Shown: piece after piece, positions 6,883 to 12,976 of the stretch | Layout: every line of letters starts with the position of its first letter | Numbering within the stretch: position 1 is the first letter of the stretch | Program-made: the position numbers and the translations under genes | Assembly (NCBI GenBank): GCA_937138955.1 | Contig: CAKZPJ010000266.1 | Coordinates: 1-12,976 of the forward strand | Direction of reading: 5' to 3' | DNA: 12,976 nucleotides | DNA from: an uncultured Flammeovirgaceae bacterium | GTDB lineage: Bacteria > Bacteroidota > Bacteroidia > Cytophagales > Cyclobacteriaceae | Notes under the pieces: model-generated | What the model saw: only the letters and a program-made list of their open reading frames with translations | The model's database searches: none | What the model was told of the DNA's origin: nothing

Positions 6883-7730
6883 GAAAGTCCATCAAACATA
6901 TCACCCAACGTATTAGCCAGTTAGATGCTTGGCGCGATCATCAGGAAATTGTATATCTGCTGACTTGCCATGTGTTTCCTTGGGATATTGAACGGGCTTT
7001 AGAGTTTGCGCTGTTTCGTACCTACGCGGTTCCGTCTATCTCTAAGCTACTCGCCCAAACGGGGGAGTTAACGAAACGACCTCAAAAGCGCTACGACGAT
7101 ACTGAAATCATTATGTATACGCTGGCGGAGCACGGCTACGATAGTGAACTAGGACGAAAAGCTTTGCGCCGAATGAACCAGATGCACGGACGCTTTTCCA
7201 TTACTAACGAGGAAATGTTGTACGTGCTAACCACGTTTATTTACGAACCCAATCGATGGCTGAAACGCTACGGCTGGCGTTTACCGACAAAAAAAGAAGA
7301 ATTAGCCACTTTTTACTTTTATCGGGAAGTAGGTCGGCGCATGAACATCAAGGATATTCCCGATGACTATCATCAATTAGAGCAATACAATATTGATTAC
7401 GAGCGTAAATATTTTCAGTATGCTCCTTCCAATCGAGCAGTAGGTGAGGCCACTTGCGATTTAGTTCTAAGCTTCTACCTACCTAAACGACTGTGGCCTC
7501 TCGGTCGCCCTTTTCTCTACGCTATGATGGATGACAATCTGCTCAATGCATTTGGCTTTCCCCATTCTTCCGCACTTATGCAAACAGTTACCACAGGTGG
7601 ATTGAAACTACGCGCCAAACTTATGCGCTACCTACCCGAACGTAGCAAACCCGTTTTAGGTAGTGAGCGAAAACGACCTACTTATCCCAAAGGACACAAA
7701 ATTGAAGAAATAGGGACGTTTGATCGCTAG
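6879..7730 (+). CDS. MpaB/DUF2236-family oxygenase homologue
   Basis: A 283-residue protein with the look of the MpaB / rubber-oxygenase-like family (DUF2236), haem proteins that cleave or oxidise lipophilic substrates. Visible features are [16 protein letters not shown] (43-58), the RRMNQMHG segment with His103, a candidate haem or metal ligand, and the FIYEPNRW - [17 protein letters not shown] stretch (120-161) expected after it. No signal peptide is seen. The frame is open only to 6846 and contains no ATG or GTG before the TTG at 6879, so TTG is the likely start, preceded by a possible coupling ORF. Its stop codon overlaps that of convergent mnmA in a shared CTAG. The family call is from motif resemblance; the substrate is unknown. 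Confidence 0.7.
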   Translation: MRKSIKHITQRISQLDAWRDHQEIVYLLTCHVFPWDIERALEFALFRTYAVPSISKLLAQTGELTKRPQKRYDDTEIIMYTLAEHGYDSELGRKALRRMNQMHGRFSITNEEMLYVLTTFIYEPNRWLKRYGWRLPTKKEELATFYFYREVGRRMNIKDIPDDYHQLEQYNIDYERKYFQYAPSNRAVGEATCDLVLSFYLPKRLWPLGRPFLYAMMDDNLLNAFGFPHSSALMQTVTTGGLKLRAKLMRYLPERSKPVLGSERKRPTYPKGHKIEEIGTFDR

Positions 7731-8929
7731 CTAATCACTCCTGAACCAATTAGCTCTTCCCCACTGTACCACGCCACAAATTGCCCGGCAGCAATACTTT
7801 TCTGGGGGCGATCAAATACAATGTGGAGTCCTTCAGGAGTTTGATGCAGCGTAGCTTCTTCCAAAGGTTGGCGGTAGCGAATGCGGGCTTGATAGCGCGC
7901 TTCTTCCCCAACCTCAAGCTGTAAATCTTCCCGTAGCCAATGAATCTCCCCGTTGGTAACCAGTAAAGCCAATCGATACAATCCGGGGTGCTGATCACTT
8001 TGGCCGACGTACACCACATTCTCAATTGTGTCAGTAGCTAATACAAACAGCGGCTCGGGACTACCGCCTACATTGAGTCCTTTTCGCTGACCAATCGTAA
8101 AATAGTGAGCACCCTGGTGTTCGCCTACTACCTTTCCTAACGTAGGGTGATACGAGTAGGGAGCCGCTAATTCAGCTAGACTATCCGTATTAGTTTCGGC
8201 GTCCGAAGTAGTTACTAGTTGACGCTCGAAGACAGAAGCCTCTTTCGGTATTTCTATGATTCTACCCTTCTTCGGCAGTAGCTTTTGCTGTAAAAATTCT
8301 GGTAGTCGAACTTTTCCTATAAAGCACAGCCCCTGAGAATCTTTTTTCTCAGCAGTTACTAAGTCCAAATCACGGGCTATTTGGCGCACCTCTGATTTTT
8401 CCATGTTCCCAATGGGAAATAGGGCTTTACTTAACTGCTCCTGGTTCAGTTGGCACAAAAAGTAGCTTTGATCTTTATTTTGGTCTTTTCCCGCAAGCAA
8501 ATGGTACATTTTGTTACCCGCCGAATCCGTGCTTTCAGATTTACGGCAGTAGTGTCCGGTAGCTACGAAATCAGCCCCCAGTCGCAGCGCAGTTTTAAGA
8601 AAAATATCGAATTTGATCTCCCGATTACACAGCACATCCGGGTTAGGTGTACGACCTTGCCCGTATTCACGAAACATATAATCCACAATTCGCTCCTTGT
8701 ACTCCTTACTCAGGTCAATCGTCTGGAAGGGAATACCTAGCTTTTGGGCGACGATTAAAGCATCCTGACTGTCCTCCACCCAAGGGCACTCTCTACTGAT
8801 GACCACACTGTCGTCGTGCCAGTTCTTCATAAACAGGCCAATCACCTCGCAGCCTTGTTCTACTAGTAAGTGCGCCGCTACGCTGGAGTCCACTCCACCG
8901 GACATACCGACTACCACTCTCTTTTTCAT
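7727..8929 (-). CDS. mnmA: MnmA, tRNA-uridine 2-sulfurtransferase
   Basis: A 400-residue tRNA-modifying enzyme that puts sulfur on uridine 34 of tRNA-Lys, -Glu and -Gln. It has the PP-loop ATPase motif GMSGGVDSS (8-16), catalytic Cys101 in [12 protein letters not shown] and the second catalytic Cys202 in GLCFIGK, then [21 protein letters not shown] leading into the C-terminal beta-barrel. About 30 extra residues after GRIIEIP, compared with E. coli MnmA, form a loop that is common in Bacteroidota. The frame is open upstream to 9031, but the added residues are low-complexity and derive from repeat sequence; the [12 protein letters not shown] start at 8929 is where family members begin. The gene is convergent with the MpaB-like gene (4-base overlap) and divergent from the UDG-like gene. 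Confidence 0.95.
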   Translation of the reverse strand: MKKRVVVGMSGGVDSSVAAHLLVEQGCEVIGLFMKNWHDDSVVISRECPWVEDSQDALIVAQKLGIPFQTIDLSKEYKERIVDYMFREYGQGRTPNPDVLCNREIKFDIFLKTALRLGADFVATGHYCRKSESTDSAGNKMYHLLAGKDQNKDQSYFLCQLNQEQLSKALFPIGNMEKSEVRQIARDLDLVTAEKKDSQGLCFIGKVRLPEFLQQKLLPKKGRIIEIPKEASVFERQLVTTSDAETNTDSLAELAAPYSYHPTLGKVVGEHQGAHYFTIGQRKGLNVGGSPEPLFVLATDTIENVVYVGQSDQHPGLYRLALLVTNGEIHWLREDLQLEVGEEARYQARIRYRQPLEEATLHQTPEGLHIVFDRPQKSIAAGQFVAWYSGEELIGSGVIS

Positions 8930-8943
8930 AATGCAAGATTTGC

Positions 8944-8976
8944 TAAATATACCGTGATTTACCAGAAATGGTTCAA
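8944..8976 (-). promoter_or_regulatory. Candidate mnmA promoter
   Basis: On the minus strand, TATATTTA (8944-8951) differs at one position from the Bacteroidota -7 consensus TAnnTTTG, and a TTG lies 22 bases upstream of it (8974-8976). The -7-like box ends 14 bases before the mnmA ATG, giving a very short leader. This is a match by eye only. Confidence 0.35.
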
Positions 8977-8984
8977 GACAAAGT

Positions 8985-9027
8985 GCAATGAACAGTGAAC
9001 AATTAGCAATGAATAGTGTATTAGCAA
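8985..9027. repeat. Short degenerate tandem repeat, period about 21 bases
   Basis: GCAATGAACAGTGAACAATTA (8985 onward) is followed at 9006 by GCAATGAATAGTGTATTAGCAA. The first 13 bases of the two copies differ at one position, and TTAGCAA recurs at 9003 and 9021. The repeat sits between divergent mnmA and the UDG-like gene. Similar AATGAACAGTGAACAATTAGC-like filler is often seen between genes in Bacteroidota. It keeps the mnmA frame open upstream of its real start. Confidence 0.6.
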
Positions 9028-9030
9028 CCA

Positions 9031-9582
9031 ATGACTAAGTTTGCTGAAGCACGAGAGAAATACCGGCCTAATAGGGTCAAGCTGCTTTTCGTGACAGAAG
9101 CACCTCCGCCTAAAGAGCGAAATCGCTACTTTTATTTTGAAAATGTACGTAGGGGCGATAGCTTGTTTCTGGAAATGATGAAGGTGCTGTTTGCGGAAGA
9201 GGTTGCAGCTTTTGACACTGTAAGGCAGCTACGAGCCGAGAAACACTACTTTTTAGAACGTTTCCAAGAAGAAGGCTTTTTTCTGATTCACGGTCACGAT
9301 TCTCCATTGCCGAATACTACGGCTATCGCTCGCTCTAACGTGTACCGTGAGAATGTCCCCGAACTTATACAGAAGATACTTGCAGTGGCGAACCCTAATG
9401 TGCCTATTGTTTTAGTTTCAGCGGTAATTTTTCGGGGCGTAGCCGAACCGCTAAAGAAAAGTGGGTTCCAGGTAATTCACCACGAAATGATTGAATTTCC
9501 TAACTCTGGTCAACAGCTCAACTTTCGTCGGAAACTAAAGCCATTATTGATGCAGAAGGGTTTTTTGCCGTCTGCCCTATAA
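9031..9582 (+). CDS. Uracil-DNA-glycosylase-like fold hypothetical protein
   Basis: A 183-residue soluble protein. Residues 17-39 ([23 protein letters not shown]) resemble motif A of the uracil-DNA glycosylase superfamily, where a hydrophobic strand runs into a G-E-x-P-P loop; here the Gly is replaced by Thr. The C-terminal [18 protein letters not shown] (156-173) resembles the end of many short, uncharacterised UDG-like proteins. A central strand IVLVSAVIF (126-134) fits an alpha/beta sandwich. Without the standard catalytic Asp/Asn and His loops clearly visible I would not claim DNA repair activity. The ATG at 9031 lies just after the tandem repeat. The gene is divergent from mnmA. Confidence 0.55.
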   Translation: MTKFAEAREKYRPNRVKLLFVTEAPPPKERNRYFYFENVRRGDSLFLEMMKVLFAEEVAAFDTVRQLRAEKHYFLERFQEEGFFLIHGHDSPLPNTTAIARSNVYRENVPELIQKILAVANPNVPIVLVSAVIFRGVAEPLKKSGFQVIHHEMIEFPNSGQQLNFRRKLKPLLMQKGFLPSAL

Positions 9583-9587
9583 TCAAT

Positions 9588-9830
9588 TCAGCTGAAAACT
9601 GACAGGTCTACTTCATTCAAAAATGAAGCAAGTCTATCAGTATCTTTAAAAGCGTCTACACTAACTTGTAATGTAGTAATATTGTATCGGTACTCTACAA
9701 AGAAATCATCTAGTGCGTACAAGCGAGTGATACAATCCCCAATAGTGGTGAGCGTTAAGAAATGGGCGTACTGGTGAATCGTATAAATTTGCTGTCTAAC
9801 GGAATACTTCTTAAAATCCTGATGCGTCAT
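9588..9830 (-). CDS. Small hypothetical protein (80 aa)
   Basis: An 80-residue soluble protein beginning MTHQDFKKYSVRQQIYTIHQYAHFLTL, with a region rich in Tyr and aromatic residues (LYALDDFFVEYRYNITTLQV) and an acidic end. The predicted pattern is a helix, a second helix, then a beta strand. I do not recognise a domain. It is probably real: a full-length frame with ordinary codon use, ending six bases from the convergent UDG-like gene, and with an exact TAnnTTTG element 56 bases upstream. The size and style are those of uncharacterised Cytophagales proteins. There is no signal peptide or membrane segment. Confidence 0.6.
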   Translation of the reverse strand: MTHQDFKKYSVRQQIYTIHQYAHFLTLTTIGDCITRLYALDDFFVEYRYNITTLQVSVDAFKDTDRLASFLNEVDLSVFS

Positions 9831-9885
9831 AGTAAGCGAATGTTATAATAACAAATGAATACCATAAGTATGACTTTTTCTATTT

Positions 9886-9893
9886 CAAATTTA
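9886..9893 (-). promoter_or_regulatory. Candidate -7 element for the 80-residue gene
   Basis: On the minus strand the bases read TAAATTTG, an exact match to the Bacteroidota consensus TAnnTTTG, 56 bases before the ATG. No TTG is seen at the usual -33 distance, so support is partial. Confidence 0.35.
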
Positions 9894-9915
9894 ACGATAG
9901 CTTACTTGCGACAGA

Positions 9916-9949
9916 TTTGCTTAAAAGTAGAGTCTCTCTAGTATCTTTG
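9916..9949 (+). promoter_or_regulatory. Bacteroidota-type promoter at the gamma-carboxylase-like gene
   Basis: TTTG (9916-9919) and TATCTTTG (9942-9949) are separated by 22 bases, matching the primary sigma-factor promoter of Bacteroidota (TTTG, about 19-23 bases, TAnnTTTG). The final G lies only five bases before the ATG at 9955, so the transcript would start at or within a few bases of the start codon, implying a leaderless or nearly leaderless mRNA. Confidence 0.65.
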
Positions 9950-9954
9950 CCACA

Positions 9955-11331
9955 ATGGATACCCTAACTCACACTTCAATATCTAGTCGACGAGCAGTGG
10001 GTTTGTCCGTCTGGCTGACCGAACCTATAGATAATAGTTCACTCATTCTGTTTCGGATAGCCTTTGGCCTTTTGATTGCTGCGGAGGGTTTTGGGGCTAT
10101 TTTAACCGGCTGGGTTCGCCGAACATACGTTGAGCCTGCGTTTACCTTTAACTTTATTGGTCTAGATTTCCTGCAACTATTTGTGGGCGAAACAATGTAC
10201 ATAGTCTACGGACTTATGGGGATAGCAGGGGTTATAGTCATGCTAGGTTATCGCTACCGGATAGCAATACTAACGTATGCCGTACTGTGGTCAATTAGCT
10301 ATCTTTTGCAGAAGACCAGTTACAATAACCACTATTACTTACTGATGCTGCTGTGCTGGGTTATGGCTTTGATGCCTGCCCATCGCTACTATTCGCTTGA
10401 CACGCGGCAGAAAAGAGTAGCAAAGTTACTTACCTGCCCGCGTTGGTGTGCGGTGGTTTTTGTGGTGCAATTATTCATTGTATATACGTTCGCCTCGTTA
10501 GCTAAGCTATATCCTGATTGGTTGGCGGGTATTCCCATTGGCTTATGGTTTGCTGGTAAAGCTGATTTTTGGCTCATCGGTCCAATATTGCAAAAAGAAT
10601 GGCTACAAACCATAGTAGCCTACGGTGGTATCGCCTTCGATGGTCTGATTATTCCGGCTTTGCTATGGCGTAAAACTCGACCTTGGGCGTTTGTAATAGG
10701 AGTGTTTTTTCACGGATTTAATTCAGCCGTTTTTCATATTGGTATTTTCCCTTATCTCGCTATTGCGCTTTGTGTGTTTTTCTTTCCCCCTGAACAGGTT
10801 CGTCGGTTATTTTTCCAGAAAAAACCACCACTTACTGCTGAAGCCGTTTCGTCTACCAACTACAAATTACCTACCTGGGCTTTAGCTCTGGGAATATTAT
10901 ACTTTGCTTGGCAGGTGTATTTACCGTTAAGGCACCATTTGTACGAAGGAAATGTGTTTTGGACGGAGGAAGGCCATCGCTTATCGTGGCGGATGATGCT
11001 GCGTACTAAGTCCGGTTCGGTTCGGTTTATGGTGGAAGATAAAGCAACTGGGGAAACCTGGTGGGAAGAACCACGTGATCATCTCACACCTAAACAAGCT
11101 CGCAAACTAGCCACTCATCCGGATATGATATGGCAATTCAGTCAGTATCTGGATAAAATATACCAAGAACGCGGACACGAGGACGTAGCGGTCTACGCGC
11201 ACGGCGAGGTAAGTCTTAATGGTCGCGAACGGGCACCAATGGTGGATAGTTCGGTAGATTTAGCCAACGTATCTTGGCAACCTTTTCGCCATGCTTCTTG
11301 GATTTATCCCGATAGAGAACTATCGGAATAG
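9955..11331 (+). CDS. HTTM / vitamin-K-dependent gamma-carboxylase homologue
   Basis: A 458-residue multi-pass membrane protein homologous to vitamin-K-dependent gamma-glutamyl carboxylase (GGCX). Conserved stretches include SLILFRIAFGLL (29-40), QKTSYNNHYYLLMLL (119-133, with His126 where GGCX has its conserved NNH), VYTFASLAKLYPDWLAG (176-192, with Lys184 matching the GGCX catalytic-base lysine), and FHGFNSAVFHIGIFPYLAI (252-270). The C-terminal soluble part opens with YLPLRHHLYEGNVFWTEEG, then LSWRMMLRTK, as in GGCX. At least six hydrophobic segments lie within residues 28-277, and another at about 305-322. In animals the enzyme carboxylates glutamate while oxidising reduced vitamin K; the bacterial substrate is unknown. 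The ATG at 9955 is favoured by the SVWLTEPIDNSSL opening and an adjacent promoter. Confidence 0.88.
   Translation: MDTLTHTSISSRRAVGLSVWLTEPIDNSSLILFRIAFGLLIAAEGFGAILTGWVRRTYVEPAFTFNFIGLDFLQLFVGETMYIVYGLMGIAGVIVMLGYRYRIAILTYAVLWSISYLLQKTSYNNHYYLLMLLCWVMALMPAHRYYSLDTRQKRVAKLLTCPRWCAVVFVVQLFIVYTFASLAKLYPDWLAGIPIGLWFAGKADFWLIGPILQKEWLQTIVAYGGIAFDGLIIPALLWRKTRPWAFVIGVFFHGFNSAVFHIGIFPYLAIALCVFFFPPEQVRRLFFQKKPPLTAEAVSSTNYKLPTWALALGILYFAWQVYLPLRHHLYEGNVFWTEEGHRLSWRMMLRTKSGSVRFMVEDKATGETWWEEPRDHLTPKQARKLATHPDMIWQFSQYLDKIYQERGHEDVAVYAHGEVSLNGRERAPMVDSSVDLANVSWQPFRHASWIYPDRELSE
11309..11326 (+). other. Small hairpin overlapping the 3' end of the gamma-carboxylase-like gene
   Basis: CCGATAG and CTATCGG form a perfect 7-bp stem around the loop AGAA in the last codons of the gene. 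No T-run follows (AATAGTATTT), so it may only protect the mRNA end or weakly terminate. Confidence 0.3.
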
Positions 11332-11396
11332 TATTTAGAACGCTACTTGCGGGTTCATCTTCTGGTAACTAGAATCTCTCGTATCGGGACAAAAAA

Positions 11397-11805
11397 CTAC
11401 TTCATCATGGCTAGTAACAAATTAGCTTTATTAATTAAACGGTCTTTCTCTGAGTCTGATAATTCAGATGCTAAGGATAGTTCGCCCTCTTTATATGCTT
11501 TACGGTAACTTGAGGGAGTAAATGACTTTAGTTGCTTAAACTGCCTATTAAAATTTGCTACGTCGTTGTAACTGCTAGCGTAACAAACTTCTGAAACGCT
11601 CAGCGTACTTTACTCTCGCGCAGTGCGTACTGGCGTACCCTACCTTTATTTCCTTTAAGTACTCAAGAAAAGATCGTTTAGTTGCCTTCTTAAAAAAGCA
11701 GCAAAAAGCAGCCGGTAAAAGATGAACTAAATTAGCTACTTCCACTCCACTAAACTCGCTAACACTATCACCTGTAAATCGCGTGTCTTTTGCGCCGCCA
11801 CTAAC
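11397..11805 (-). pseudogene. Frameshifted AraC-family regulator, C-terminal DNA-binding half
   Basis: Two minus-strand frames together encode an AraC/XylS double helix-turn-helix. Frame A (11575-11805) reads VEVANLVHLLPAAF, CCFFKKATKRSFLEYLKEI and KVGYAS, the first HTH and linker helix. Frame B (11397-11603) reads LSVSEVCYASSYNDVANFNR, QFKQLKSFTPSSYRKAYKE and a C-terminal tail ending LLLAMMK before a TAG, the second HTH and the FNRQFK-x-x-x-x-x-TPSxYRK signature. Between them, a third frame gives YALRESKV, fitting the expected A-x-x-L-L-x-E-S-K helix, so at least two single-base shifts lie within about 11604-11640. Neither frame has a credible start and the expected N-terminal sensor domain is missing or unreadable. 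It lies upstream of and divergent from susC, where regulators of such transporters often sit. I consider it a decayed gene. Confidence 0.8.
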
Positions 11806-12073
11806 TCATAGCCACTATATATCAAAATAGTATAGATTCCTACAAATTTAGTAGTAGAATATCTCGAGTAATACTCATTCATTTGTGTAGATACTGGTAA
11901 ATACAATACTGGATTTGCTAATGCAATTAAATAATTAGAAAAAAAGAAGCCGTTTAGAGAGAAATTTCTTGGGAGAAGCTGTAGGATAAAATACTCGGAC
12001 TCTGATAATAATATGCACTAACTAATAGATAACGCGGACTAATACTATTTTCTAATACAATAACCTTTTAACT
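11806..12073. other. A/T-rich region upstream of susC, no intact gene
   Basis: No intact gene is seen. On the minus strand a 48-codon frame (11736-11882) starts with ATG (MNEYYSRYSTTKF) and contains GYELVAAQKTRDLQV before stopping inside the AraC remnant; it is probably the degraded part of the same gene, upstream of its DNA-binding half. The 190 bases before susC are A/T-rich and must hold its promoter and leader, but I found no exact TAnnTTTG element. Confidence 0.45.
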
Positions 12074-12976
12074 ATGAAACAATCCTACTCATGGGCTACT
12101 GCCAGAAGATTAGCCATTCTCACTTTGGGGCTATTTCTTCCTGGCTTCATTGTAGCCCAAAGCACTATCACTGGTAAAATAACTGATAAGGGTGACGGTT
12201 CGCCGCTACCGGGAGTCAATATTTTGGTAAAAGGAGCAACCAACGGAACAATTAGTGATGTAGAAGGCACATTTAGCCTTTCGGTTCAAGGCGAAAATCC
12301 AACGTTAGTGTTCAGCTCCATTGGGTATTTTACCCAGGAAATCGCTGTCGGTAGTCGGCAGGAAATTAATGTAGAGATGTCAGAAGATATTGCCTCGCTA
12401 GAGGAGGTCGTCGTCGTCGGTTACGGAACTCAGAAAAAAAGTAATATTACCGGAGCTATTGCTTCTCTTTCGGGAGAAGAACTTGAACAAGTACAGGTGG
12501 CCAGTTTTGACCAAGCCATTCAGGGACGGGCGGCGGGAGTGTACGTTACTTCTAATAGCGGACAACCTGGGGGCGGTATCAGTGTCCGAATTCGTGGTAT
12601 CGGCTCTATTAACAACAGTAACCCCCTGTATGTAATTGACGGAGTGATTGTCGGAGCGGGTAATAGTGAAACGAGTAATCCACTATCCACGCTGAACCCC
12701 AATGATATTGAATCAGTAGAGGTGCTAAAAGATGCCGCTTCCGCTGCCATTTACGGAGCGAGAGCGGCCAATGGAGTAGTGCTTATCACCACAAAACGAG
12801 GCGCGACTGGTCAGCCTGTTTTAAGCTACAATGGTTACTATGGCGTGCAGGTACCTACCACTAACTTGCCTCGGCCAATGAATGCTCAGGAGTTTGCTGA
12901 GAATATGAATCGGGCTTTTACTGCTGCTGGTGAAGATGCGCCTTTTGATAATCCGGCTTCGTTAGGCGAGGGCTCT
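12074..12976 (+). CDS. SusC/RagA-family TonB-dependent outer-membrane transporter, N-terminal 301 codons
   Basis: An outer-membrane TonB-dependent importer, cut by the window end after 301 codons with the frame still open; SusC proteins usually reach about 1000 residues. In order: signal peptide (about residues 1-29, ending FIVAQ), a carboxypeptidase-regulatory-like beta-sandwich (about 30-108, ITGKITDKGDGSPLPGVNIL onward), the TonB-box-like LEEVVVVGYGTQKK (113-126), then the plug domain with QGRAAGVYV, SVRIRGIGSINNSNPLYVID, and the SusC signature DIESVEVLKDAASAAIYGAR followed by ANGVVLITTKRG. Such proteins pair with a SusD lipoprotein, normally encoded next, to import glycans or peptides. 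No N-terminal STN domain is present, so sigma/anti-sigma signalling is not indicated. The substrate cannot be inferred. Confidence 0.95.
   Translation, partial: MKQSYSWATARRLAILTLGLFLPGFIVAQSTITGKITDKGDGSPLPGVNILVKGATNGTISDVEGTFSLSVQGENPTLVFSSIGYFTQEIAVGSRQEINVEMSEDIASLEEVVVVGYGTQKKSNITGAIASLSGEELEQVQVASFDQAIQGRAAGVYVTSNSGQPGGGISVRIRGIGSINNSNPLYVIDGVIVGAGNSETSNPLSTLNPNDIESVEVLKDAASAAIYGARAANGVVLITTKRGATGQPVLSYNGYYGVQVPTTNLPRPMNAQEFAENMNRAFTAAGEDAPFDNPASLGEGS

Noticed and set aside
8450..8740. A plus-strand frame of 96 codons opposite mnmA
   Set aside because: It is antisense to the conserved catalytic core of MnmA, and its sequence has no known domain pattern.
8930..9031. A 34-residue N-terminal extension of MnmA with a start at 9031 on the minus strand
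   Set aside because: The extra residues come from repeat-like intergenic sequence, and MnmA proteins begin at [12 protein letters not shown].
11332..12073. Insertion-sequence remnant in the long gap before susC
   Set aside because: No terminal inverted repeats or transposase motifs were found; the coding remnant reads as an AraC-type regulator.
12085..12750. Minus-strand frames of 61 and 76 codons opposite the susC-like gene
   Set aside because: They are antisense shadows of a well-supported transporter and show no recognisable domain.

Overview
The window looks like a chromosomal segment of a member of the Bacteroidota, probably a Cytophagales-type marine or environmental bacterium. The reasons are a SusC/RagA-type TonB-dependent transporter, start sites without strong Shine-Dalgarno sequences, promoter-like TAnnTTTG elements, frequent TTG/GTG starts, and the flavour of the small hypothetical proteins. 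The lineage is an inference from gene content. No rRNA, tRNA, CRISPR array, intact insertion sequence or phage gene was seen.

Layout. Positions 1-1571 hold the C-terminal part of a PqqB-like metallo-beta-lactamase-fold protein, followed 14 bases later by a secreted protein of the erythromycin-esterase/ChaN-like fold. A short convergent gap (1572-1723) contains what looks like the tail of a lost small gene on the minus strand, then a minus-strand SGNH/GDSL lipoprotein (1724-2389). Divergent from it is a large acyl-CoA synthetase of the plant AAE17/18 type (2475-4430). A 54-residue DUF1328 membrane protein (4522-4686) follows, enclosed by two hairpin-plus-T-run terminators. Next come menD (menaquinone synthesis), a 70-residue hypothetical and an MpaB/DUF2236-type oxygenase homologue. 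These run on the plus strand up to 7730, where the last gene meets convergent mnmA at a shared CTAG. Divergent from mnmA is a uracil-DNA-glycosylase-like protein (9031-9582), and convergent to that a small hypothetical (9588-9830). A vitamin-K-dependent gamma-carboxylase (HTTM) homologue with a strong promoter directly at its start codon fills 9955-11331.

The 740-base stretch 11332-12073 has no intact gene. Its minus strand carries a frameshifted AraC-family regulator: the two halves of the double helix-turn-helix are readable in different frames. The window ends inside a susC-like gene (12074 onward).

Functionally this is mostly housekeeping and accessory metabolism rather than one coherent system. 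Two themes are worth noting. First, a menaquinone-synthesis gene lies in the same neighbourhood as a gamma-carboxylase homologue whose family uses reduced vitamin K. Second, there are signs of gene decay: the AraC remnant upstream of susC, and the small remnant beside the SGNH gene. No convincing new defence or mobile system was found.
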